A program made the translations under genes and the position numbers. The notes beneath the pieces were generated by a model. That model ran no database searches. It saw only the letters and a program-made list of their open reading frames with translations, and had not been told where the DNA came from. A stretch of 32,500 nt of DNA, from NCBI GenBank assembly GCA_018398765.1, contig JAHBMJ010005646.1, forward strand, positions 2,501 through 35,000, written 5' to 3'. The number at the start of each line of letters is the position of its first letter. Positions within the stretch are counted from its first letter, which is position 1. The stretch comes from Chromera velia. Its lineage: Eukaryota > Sar > Chromeraceae. Positions 10,901 to 19,442 of this stretch are shown here, piece after piece.

Positions 10901-13217
10901 GGAAGAGGACAAACTTGAACCTGCGGCTGGGGCACTGTCTGTACACTCCTCGAATCCTCCCTCTCCCTCTGTCGACTCTCTCTTCCTTGAAAGTCAAAAC
11001 TCATCTCGATATCCACCTCCAGGGGAAGGGGAGGCGAGTGGGCGTTTCTAGTAACTGAGACTACACGACCGGGGGGATAGGGAGAGACGAGACCTCGCAC
11101 CGCTGCGCTACCCTCAGGTCTCCATGTTCTTCGTTTTTCTCCAATCCCCTTTCTCTCTCGTTCTGTCGGTCTGTACAGACAGGGCATATGGAAATGTTGG
11201 AGGATGCGGTCGTGCTGCGGTCTCTCTTCTCTCTCTCCCTGGAGGTTCAAAAGGAGGGAGTGGGGGTCATCTGGGGCATCCCCCGCGCTTTGGGCTCTGC
11301 AGCATCATCGAATTATTCAAACGATGGGAGAGATACGTCGGGGAAGAAGGGAATCGGTGGAGAGGAGCTTGGAAGGGGACATGCGCCTGGGAAGAAAATT
11401 ATTTTTTCCGATATAGAAGCTGCTGAATTCAGATGTTTTGCGAGACGAGGACCGGAAGGAACATTGCGGAAAGCGGTGACAGACAAACAGACAGAGAGGC
11501 TTTCGAGAAAGCCAATCCAACGAAGCGCTTGCCCGTTGACTCAATGTCTCCGTTTCCAACCAAACAACGTCGTTCTTTGAGAGAACGCAAAGAAAGGCAA
11601 GAAGATTTCACAAGAAAAGCTGTCCGTCTGTCCCCATGAATCTGCACGTATGATGTCCGGTTCCCGACCTGCGTCGACAGTTCTGCCTGTGGCCGCGTCC
11701 TTCTCTATCTCTCTCGTAGAAAGTCTCGACGTCGACCGCCTCCCGTCCTCTTTCTCTTCCGCTACGGAGGTTCTTTGAACCTCGGCCGCCCTCCCTTTCT
11801 TTTGACGGCCTGAGTCGGAGAGCCTGCCGAAGACGCGAAAAGGGAGAAGTGTGAATCGCAAAAGATTCAGAAACACAAACATAAACCTGCTTGCAACGGC
11901 GGGCGCAAAGAAACGAAATTTCGGCGAATGGGGTGGAGGCGCAGAGGCGGGACCGAGAAAAAAAGAAGGGGAGAAATTACGGGAGAGACGCGCACAGGTG
12001 CACCTGCAGAAAGCTACAGAAGCCGATTTCGGCAGTGGGACAAAGAGGAAAAACAAAGCGGCAAAATAATATCCACAGATGCGGAAGAAGCAGGCAAGAA
12101 GATGCGCAATCTGACGAGAAGAGACGAGGGCAGAATAGAATAGAAACATGAATCCAAGTCACCCCACCTGTTGCAGTCTGTACACTTCATCAGCCAACAC
12201 TCGATTTTCCTCTGCAGCCCTCCGAACTGCTGCTAGGGCCCCTGCCCTTGCTCTGAATTCTCTCCTCAACCGATTCCTCAGGGCTTCCTCAGAAACTCCC
12301 TCACCAACTGCCAGAGGGGGGGGGGAGTGGGTGAGAGCGTTGGGCGATCCTTTCTTGCTGCTTGCCTTTGCTCCCCGTGTTGCCTCCTTCCTTTCTTTCT
12401 CTGCCGTCTCCTTTCCATTCTCACTGTCTCCCCTCACTTTCTCTCTTTCTCCTTCCGCAGCCTCCGCTGCAGCCGCCTCCGCCAAGCGAAGCGCCTCTTC
12501 TGCCGCCTCGGCTTCTTTTCCTTTCAGAGAGCGCTGTCTGCAGGCGAGTCGAAATATCCAGGCATCAGGAACATACTGTAAAAAGTTGACTTGCGTTTTC
12601 ACTCAAGTGTCTTTGCTGAAAGAACAGCTGAACAAATCCTCGTGCGTATGCAGGGAAACAACAACCCTCTTTCAGCCTGTCTCTTTCTTCGCCACATCTC
12701 AGTATTTGTCTGTTTCTTTGTTTCTCTTACTGCTGCCTGCCTGCCCGCCTACCTGCTTGCGTATGAATACAGCACGTTCTGGTGAGCTGATGAGGGAGCG
12801 TTGCACAGACATGCATCGACCCATCGGAACTTCCTTCTGTCCATCCGTCCAGCCGAAGGAAGCAATACCGACCTATCGAGTGCAGCCAGGAAGGAGAGCA
12901 GAAGAGCCTCCACGGGCCTGGCACGACCTCTCGACAAGAGGCTCCAGGTCACGGCCTCAGCATCCCCCCCCTCCTCATGCCCCCCCCTGGTCCCTGTCCC
13001 CTCTGCCCCCTCTTCTGGAGACCCCCTGTCCTCCTCTCTGCCAGGTGCTGAGAGGACACAGAGGGCTTCTCTCACCTCATCCACATCCATCTCCAGGCTG
13101 GACGCTCGCGCTTCGGCCTGTCAAGGGAGAGGATAGGGAAGGAAAGAGGGGATTTTGATAGAGAAAAGTAAAGGAGAGCCTTGAGAAGAAGAGTGGACAA
13201 CAGAGTCAGCGAGGACT

Positions 13218-13256
<39 letters not shown>

Positions 13257-16200
13257 GAAAGAGCACACAAATTCCACAGGACTCGCTGAACCAGCCCCGA
13301 CTGACCTCTTCAAATCTTCTCAAGTTCTCCCGTGCCGTCTCCTGTGCTCTCTTTTCTTCTTCGCGAAGTCGGATGGCCTGTATCGATGTTTAATAGGAGT
13401 ACAAAAGGGTTGTGGATGCAACGATTAATTATTTTCTGTACACCATCACTTCCTTCACTCACACTCGAATGAAAGTTTTGTGAATTCTGATCCCAGATCT
13501 TATAGAATAATCACTCGTACCTCTGCTATGATAAAAGAAAGATCAGATCAAGCAAGGCAACGCGAAGCAAGAGGGCGGGCGCTAATGACCTGAAGACGCA
13601 GACGAGCAATTTCGCTCTTCAGTTCCAAAACCTCACGAGCCCCCCCGCTCCAGCTCTTCCCACCCGGCGTGCCCCCTGAACTCAATGCAGCTGCGGCAGA
13701 AGACTTGAATGCCCAGGACCCTCCTCCTCCTCCTACTCCGCCAACGTTCGTGAGACTGTAAGGAGATCCTTGCATCTCCTCTTCTGAACTCGCACAGCAG
13801 TGCCCACGACCAGAGTATGCATCAACCCCGACACCGCCGTCTCTGTCTGTGGCCGGGGCCCCTTCCATTGCCCCCCCCCCATGCTCCACATCCGCCGGGG
13901 CCCTTGCAGAGACACATGACACCCCACAGCCCTCACTGACCCCGCACCCCGCCTGTACATGCTCACTCACGCTACAAAGAAGAGGCGTCACCATGCTCCG
14001 GATCCTTTGGTTCCAAACCCCACCTCCTGCCTGTGTCTGTGACTGTGGGTGGGCGGTGAGGGGAACAGCATCTGAATTGGTGAGGAGCACGGGGCGTCCA
14101 CCCACTGCAATCTCGCTCTGACTGGCGCTGTGGGGGTGGGGGTGGCGCGTAGGGAGGGGGGGTGACACAGCGACAGAGGACTCGGGCCGAGACCTGCACT
14201 CGCACGCACGCACACACACACACACACACACACACAGAGAGAGAGAGACAGGGAAATACGGCCCTTTTGCAGTGTGCATGCGAAGCGAAAAGGGAAAGAA
14301 GCAGTGGGACAACTGTGGTCAAGGCGGGTGCCTGAAAACGGGAAAGGGAAAAGAGAATGAGACGAGACAAATTGACGAGACTTCCACTTTGTCATTGCCT
14401 GTATGTGGAAGGGAAAATGGAGGGAGGGGAAGAATCTTGAAGGATTGTCTGTCACCTCTTTCTTCTGTTCGTTTTCTCTTTCTCTCACCTGCAGAGTGAG
14501 TGTACGGCCGCCACTAATGCTCTTTGCATTTCCAAATTGTGTCTCTGGAGGGTGTTGGCATCCACCTCTTCCTTCGAGCTCTTCTCCATCTCCTCGGATC
14601 GCCCTTTCTCCTTCTCTCTCATAGAATGAGGGTCATCAGATTGGAGGAAACCCCCCGTGCGTCCTGGATCGTTGCCTGCCTCACGAGCACTCGGGATACA
14701 CACACCAGATGACACTCTTCCTCCCCCCTCCTCATAACGTCGCGGATCATAACAATGGGTATCGTCGCAGGGGGGGGGAGCCGAGAGCCCCCTTCTGTAG
14801 GGTATCTGTATGGGAGATATGGTTCGGCTGTCCTTTCCGTTCTCCAACGGACGGAAAAGCGGCACAGGAGTCCGCATGTTCACACCACCCCCCTCTCTCT
14901 CAAGCTCCTCTTGTTGACCTTCGACACCGCTACCTCCAAACGCCTCTGAAAGCGAGAAGCGATTCGGAGGACCATGCGAAGGGGGGCCGGCTGAGGCTGA
15001 GGCAGACAAGTGGTGCCGTCTGTGGCTGGGCCCACCCCGTGTGAGGGCCCTTCCACGGGCCCCGGCAGGTCTGTCCGTCATGTGGGGGGGGGCATGAAGT
15101 ACCCCATGGCCTCTCTCCCCATGACGCAATAGATCGGTCTTGGCTCCCTGCATAAGAGGAGGCCAGACCCTTTCCTGAACAAGAGGAGGAGACGGAAAGG
15201 ACCCCGGCATTCCATTCTCCTGCACAAAGGCGGCCGTCTCCCTCTCTTCCTCCTCACTCTCTTCCTCCTGACTTTCTTCAACGGTCTCCCTTCCTCTGTG
15301 TTTGCCTGGCACGCGAGTAGATTGCACACGGGAAGGGACGGGATCTTCCAGTGATGCCGCCACGTCCGCCCCCCACCACTTTTTTTGGACTGCAGAGGAA
15401 GGAGGAAAAGAGAGAGAGGTGAGGTGGGTGTGCAACCTAATCATTCACGAATTTCACTCCCTCTCTCTGGGCTGCAGGTGAATAAATAAAAAGGAACATT
15501 AGAGTAATTACGTTCGGGTGGGGCAAACTTTCTGGAAGCGAAAAACCTTGATCTTATTCGCTTCTCCACTTCAAGGTATTCAACGGTTCTTCACTAAATT
15601 CCTGACGCACGCACGCACTCCCTGACCGACCTATGGAGGTGATTGCCTCGATCCACCTGCACCGATCGGCATCGGATCTGGCGGCCAGATGAAACATCCG
15701 ATAGCCTCCTCGCTCATCTGAAGTCTTGACCACGAACTCAAACGGAAAATTCACACGCGCACACGCTTCTGCGTCTGCTTCCTCCTCGTCTTCCCCCTCC
15801 TCACACACCTCAGCGTCGTTCTCTTCAGGGGTTCTCTTCGAAAGTCGTTCTCTCATTTCCCCCTTTGTTCTACAAACATTGGAGGGGGGAGAAGATGAAG
15901 AAAGTCCAAAAGACGAGGAAGAGGAGTGAGTCCCACACAGACCAGCTGCATTCTCTCTTTCCACATCCAGTTCTCCTCCCCTCCCCGGCCCGAACATTCC
16001 CCCCGCTACAACAACAACCGCCGTGCTCCCGTTCAAAGAGAGACGCTCAGTTTCTGACAAGGGATCGCTCTGCATTCATTCATTCATTCATTCATTCGTT
16101 CCATTCCTTCCTTCCTTCCTTCATTCATTCATTCATTCATTCATTTACTCACTCACTCACTCACTCACTCACTCATTCATTCATTCATTCATTCATTCGT

Positions 16201-19200
16201 TCGTTCGTTCACTCATTCATTCATGCATGCATTCATTCATTCATTCGTTATTCATTCATTCATCAGATTATTTCAAAAAAACCAAAATAGTCGGGAATGA
16301 GATAAAAATTTATCACAAATTGGTCGCTCTGTATCATAATTTTGAGGAAAATTCTGTCTGTCAAGTGAGATCTGCCCGTATACCAAATGACCACCAGTCA
16401 AAGCAATGCAAAGAAAAAGACAAGGGACCAGTCAAGCTTTCATGCCCTAACCAATGGACATTCCACGCACAGCCAATACATATTTGTGCTTTCCCTTACG
16501 AGGAGGACCTTTATGCCAACAATGGACGGAAGAAAGTCCGAATGGAAATGACTTCTACTTTTTCATGGAAAGGCTCACAAAATGGAAGCTAACGTGCCGT
16601 CTTTTTGAAAGCGTGACAGAAAGCTTGAAGGAGAAAGGACCACAATAGGGGAAGCAACAAGCCAAGAAAGAAAGGAGAGAAGAAAACAAGCAAGGGAAAA
16701 AGATGGGGGAAAGGGACGGAGAAAATAGCGACGAACCTTTTTGTAGAACGAAACCATCTGCTCATCTGTCAAAACCATCCAACGCCGTTTCCTGTCAGTC
16801 AGTCAGTCATACAGGCAGTCAGGGAGTGACACAAAAGCAGATATCGGATGATACGTGGGCGCATGCAGGGATCTACATTCTTTAACGGGGCAAGCAAACA
16901 GACAAAGTCGGCAGAAACTTTAAGACAGCTTCACAAATGAGAAGGGTCTTGTTTTATCGATGCATGCATGACGGAGCCCAGAGACACACACGGGAAAATA
17001 GACAAGGTAGGACGGAGAAGTGACAAAGCCCCGTATACCATGTGTCCCCTCNCCACCATGAGGCTGCCGCCGCCCCCCCGCACAGAGGTCCTTTTCCGAC
17101 GCAGAGTTTGAGGAGAAATCCCTCCGCCAGGGACTGCACACACACACACACACATCCACAAACAACATCAGTCAATCATCCACACATTCAGTCCTGCACT
17201 CTCACTTGCTCATTCATCCACCGATGCATTAAATCCACCCCACATCTGATGAAGTGGAACGCAAAGGAAGAGAATGCTGATGGTCACCCTAGTTGTTAAG
17301 TTCAACACAAAAGCAAGACATGCATAGAAGAAAGGGACTACAATCAGAAGCTGACAGACAAACTGAGAAAGGCATGTAATACGCACATGTATCAACAGAG
17401 AATGAAGACAAGATAAGCATACAGAGCAACAGAGAATGAAGATAAGCACACAGAGCAACAGAGAATAAAGAAAAGAAAAAAAAGGAAAAGAAGAGAACAC
17501 CCGACTCACTTCCTGAATTGGAACCACGAGTTGCTGCTGCAAGGCAGGAGACGGCACTGAGTGAGTCGACATCGGAGTTTCTCCCACTGAAGCCCACCAA
17601 TCTCCCCCTCTGGATGGGGGGGAGGTTCTCTGTACTGCCGTTACCAGACGATCTTCTCTTCTCCCCTGCGGAGTCGACTCTCTCCCAGAAAGCGGAAGGG
17701 GGGGTGCTGTCTCAGAGCCCTCTGCACGACCGTTAGGGGTCCTCAAGCCTGAACAGATAGACGAAGCAGGGGGGCGAGGTGGTAACGGCCCCGGCAATGC
17801 GGCCTCGAAAATCCTCTCTGTGAGGGCCCCGGCAGCCGAACGGACTGGGGACAAATCGAAAAATTCAGGGCCCTCCACCGTCTCCTCTCCATATCCCTCG
17901 CTGTCTCTCTTGCCTCCACACTCAGAGGTGAACCACCAACTGTCTCTCTGCCCCTCTTCTCCTCCCTCTCCTTCTACCATGCCTTCAGAGAACGGATGTG
18001 CTGAATGCTCATCAACTTTCCTCGTCGTCTCCTCCGTCCCATCGGGAACGAAACCATTTTCTGAATCGTCCAGATAGCTGTCGGCCAGCCTCTCTCTGCC
18101 ATTCCCTCTTCGTTGTGGCGGCAGAGGCGCAAGGGTCTCCCTCGGAAGCTCTTCCCTCTCCTCCGCCCCCCGACCCTCCCCGTCTTGTACAGCGCTACAT
18201 CCTGCATGCATGCAGCAAAGCGGATTAAAATGAGCAGAGCAGATCGGGGAGAGGGATTAGAGGAAGGGCGAGACAGAGATGACGGAAGGCCTGAAGGAAG
18301 GAAAGAAAGAAAGAAATCGAAGACAGATGGAGGAAGAACAGTACACACTTGAGCATAAGCAGAGACAATAGAGATGGCAGTACTGCAATCAGACAGATCG
18401 CCAGGAAAGGTACACACTCACCTATGCTCATTGGCGTTTCCTGGACACTCTCCTGCAGGGAGAAGGGCAGAGGGTGTGTGTGGATTAGAACAGACAAAAC
18501 AAGGGCAGAGGGTGTGTGTGTGGATTAGAACAGACAAAACAAGGACAGAGGGTGTGTGTGGATTAGAACAGACAAAACAAGGACAGAGGGTGTGTGTGTG
18601 GATTAGAACAGACAAAAAAAGGACAGAGGGTGTGTGTGGATTAGAACAGACAAAACAAGGACAGAGGGCGTGTGTGGATTAGAACAGACAAAACAAGGAC
18701 AGAGGGCGTGTGTGGATGAGAACAGACAAAACAAGGGCAGAGGGTGTGTGTGGATTAGAACAGACAAAACAAGGGCAGAGGGTGTGTGTGTGGATTAGAA
18801 CAGACAAAAAAAGGGCAGAGGGAGTGTGTGTAGATTAGAACAGACAAAACAAGGACAGAGGGCGTGTGTGGATGAGAACAGACAAAACAAGGACAGAGGG
18901 CGTGTGTGGATGAGAACAGACAAAACAAGGACAGAGGGTGTGTGTGGATTAGAACAGACAAAACAAGGACAGAGGGTGTGTGTGGATTAGAACAGACAAA
19001 ACAAGGGCAGAGGGTGTGTGTGTGGATTAGAACAGAGAAAAACAAGGACATGTGTGTGGATTAGAACAGACAAAACAAGGACAGACTTTGAGAAAGACTT
19101 AGAAGCCAGAAAAGAAAAAGCCAAGAGCAAAAGAGGGTGAAGGAGGAGAACTGGAGAGGCCGACTACAGCAAACGGTGGGAGAAACCAGAGATGAACCAT

Positions 19201-19442
19201 TCTCTACCCCATTGACCGACCGTACGCGCAAGTGGAGAGTCTCCCAGAGGTTCGTCTTTGTCTTCTTCTTGCTCTTCCTCTTCTTCTTCCACCCTTTCGC
19301 CCCCTTCAGAAATCTCTTCGGGAACGCTCGACAGTTCCTCCTCGGAAGATGAAGAAGGATGGGCAGGTGGAGAGTGGTCGAAAGGGGCAATGAGGGCTTC
19401 CTCACCACCCATGGCCCCTTTCCTTGACTCCTGTGCCTCCAT
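4302..19442 (-). CDS. Giant PH-domain / coiled-coil protein, 15 exons, about 3,120 aa
   Basis: I assembled this gene by joining open frames at GT-AG sites; every junction keeps phase. Exons on the minus strand, 5' to 3': 19442-19221, 18452-18422, 18201-17510, 17133-17057, 16791-16737, 16069-15631, 15389-14489, 14193-13590, 13377-13306, 13117-13076, 12533-12168 (or starting at 12575), 11238-10255, 9973-9314, 9123-8578, 7976-4302. They sum to 9,366 nt, or 3,121 residues plus a TGA. The start ATG at 19442 has an in-frame TGA three codons upstream. Order of parts: acidic N-terminus, PH domain (about residues 318-505), long disordered stretches, coiled coils (about 990-1900), disordered Ser/Pro-rich tail. 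PH domains usually bind phosphoinositides or proteins at membranes, so a membrane or cytoskeletal scaffold is the likely role (inference). Weakest points are the exon 1 donor, the exon 11 acceptor, and a possible extra exon near 11.65-11.82 kb. Confidence 0.75.
8047..8094. repeat. GGAAA/GGGAA repeat in intron 14
   Basis: A pentanucleotide array that reads TTTCC/TTCCC on the coding strand lies about 70-115 nt upstream of the exon 15 acceptor (7977), making a long pyrimidine tract. Confidence 0.8.
8578..11238 (-). CDS. Exons 12-14 of the same gene: repeated coiled-coil modules
   Basis: These are three phase-0 exons: 11238-10255 (984 nt), 9973-9314 (660 nt) and 9123-8578 (546 nt). Exons 12 and 13 share an almost identical helix that starts ERLRSLLEAERSLRGRLEAE and runs for about 47 residues. 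Both end in a related motif (GELGDLLRQNVDLK and GEVGELIQQNLDLK) just before the donor. Exons 13 and 14 share a different opening helix (EISSLTEQLLQAIRENERLE and EVRALTSQLLGSISQVERLE) and an acidic Trp motif (SAEDQWGDWTDSEDE and TAEDLWGGWESSSEE). The segment therefore grew by exon duplication. The exon 12 start could instead be at a downstream TACAG near 11175; the exon 14 donor is GAG followed by GTCAGC. Confidence 0.7.
9406..9553 (-). repeat. Coiled-coil duplication, copy B (exon 13)
   Basis: This is matched base for base at an offset of 950 by 10356-10503, with three substitutions in 148 nt, all synonymous. It encodes the helix starting ERLRSLLEAERS. Confidence 0.9.
10356..10503 (-). repeat. 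Coiled-coil duplication, copy A (exon 12)
   Basis: Partner of 9406-9553. Flanking exon sequence on both sides is not similar at the base level, so the conserved block has sharp edges. Confidence 0.9.
12168..13377 (-). CDS. Exons 9-11 of the same gene: coiled-coil segment
   Basis: Exon 9 (13377-13306, 72 nt) encodes AIRLREEEKRAQETARENLR plus RFEE. Exon 10 (13117-13076, 42 nt) encodes AEARASSLEMDVDE. Exon 11 (12533-12168) encodes a Glu/Ala/Arg-rich helix, a short Ser/Pro gap, then FRARAGALAAVRRAAEENRV and ends ADEVYRLQQ. All three begin and end in phase 0. For exon 11 two acceptors keep the frame: GACAG before 12533, or TTTTTACAG before 12575, which adds 14 residues including YVPDAW. The frame stays open past the exon 10 donor, so a retained-intron isoform cannot be excluded by sequence alone. 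Confidence 0.6.
13221..13250. repeat. GA dinucleotide repeat in intron 9
   Basis: About 15 GA units, read as CT on the coding strand, upstream of the exon 10 acceptor at 13118. Confidence 0.85.
13590..15389 (-). CDS. Exons 7-8 of the same gene: linker and entry to the coiled coil
   Basis: Exon 7 (15389-14489, 901 nt) joins the end of the PH domain (ITSI-VQKKWWGADVAAS) to a long linker rich in Arg, Gly, Pro, Ser and Glu. The linker ends in a short helical stretch (KSSKEEVDANTLQRHNLEMQ) predicted to coil. The donor is CTGCAG followed by GTGAGA, phase 2. Exon 8 (14193-13590, 604 nt) starts after a GT-repeat tract and GTGCAG. It is mostly low complexity, with a poly-Gly run, and closes with REVLELKSEIARLRLQ, a heptad-type helix that leads into exon 9. 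No catalytic motif is visible. Confidence 0.65.
14200..14249. repeat. CA/CGCA repeat at the exon 8 acceptor
   Basis: CA units and GA units read GT on the coding strand, then GCGTGCGTGCGAGTGCAG, ending at the splice acceptor of exon 8 (exon starts at 14193). Confidence 0.85.
15631..17133 (-). CDS. Exons 4-6 of the same gene: split PH domain with a large acidic loop
   Basis: Exon 4 (17133-17057) gives SLAEGFLLKLCVGKG, the usual first PH strand. Exon 5 (16791-16737, 55 nt) gives KRRWMVLTDEQMVSFYKK. Joining them makes SWKRRWMVLTD, the classic strand 2-3 signature with its basic cluster. Exon 6 (16069-15631) continues with ERLSLNGSTAVVVV, then about 80 Ser- and Glu-rich residues (about 384-466), then FPFEFVVKTSDE, RMFHLAARSDADRCRW and IEAITSI, the last strands and C-terminal helix with the invariant Trp (residue 498). 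The domain spans about 188 residues instead of about 100-110 because of the inserted loop. An ambiguous base (17052) falls on position +5 of the exon 4 donor, whose GT is at 17056-17055. The frame-consistent joins make this the best supported part of the gene. Confidence 0.85.
16073..16576 (-). mobile_element. 313-nt SINE-like element, copy 2, in intron 5 of the PH gene
   Basis: The body is 16576-16264 on the minus strand, so it is in sense with the host gene. The tail is a GAAT/GAGT-type tetranucleotide array from 16263 to about 16073 that runs directly into the TGCAG acceptor of exon 6. The body is nearly identical to copy 1, implying recent movement. On the opposite strand the whole body is an open frame of about 104 codons. 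Confidence 0.7.
17134..17158. repeat. CA repeat at the exon 4 acceptor
   Basis: About ten CA units, GT on the coding strand, run straight into GTGCAG, the acceptor of the first PH-domain exon (exon starts at 17133). Confidence 0.85.
17510..19442 (-). CDS. Exons 1-3 of the PH/coiled-coil gene: acidic disordered N-terminus
   Basis: Exon 1 (19442-19221, 74 codons) is rich in Glu, Ser and Asp, with a run such as VEEEEEEQEEDKDE. Its proposed donor, ACG followed by GTCGGT, is weak but identical to the donor of exon 6. Exon 2 (18452-18422) is a 31-nt microexon encoding ESVQETPMSI plus one base, with acceptor CCCTGCAG and donor GTGAGT. Exon 3 (18201-17510) completes the glycine codon and encodes about 230 residues rich in Gly, Glu, Arg, Ser and Pro, ending QQQLVVPIQE at a GTGAGT donor. 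There is no recognisable domain, signal peptide or transit peptide. Intron 1 is filled by a minisatellite. Confidence 0.65.
18462..19083. repeat. Minisatellite of about 38 bp filling intron 1
   Basis: Roughly 16 copies of a unit containing GGACAGAGGG, a GTGTGTG run of variable length, GATTAGAACAGACAAAACAA and small variants (GATGAG for GATTAG, GGGCAG for GGACAG). Unit length varies between about 36 and 40. Repeating peptides on both strands come from the array and are not genes. The array begins within about 10 nt of the exon 2 acceptor. Confidence 0.9.

Noticed and set aside
18374..19051. Repetitive coding frames on both strands (VCGLEQTKQGQR and CFVCSNPHTPS types)
   Set aside because: They are translations of the intronic minisatellite; unit length varies and is not a multiple of three throughout.
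18462..19083. CRISPR-like array
   Set aside because: Repeats are contiguous with no unique spacers, and the genomic setting is eukaryotic.
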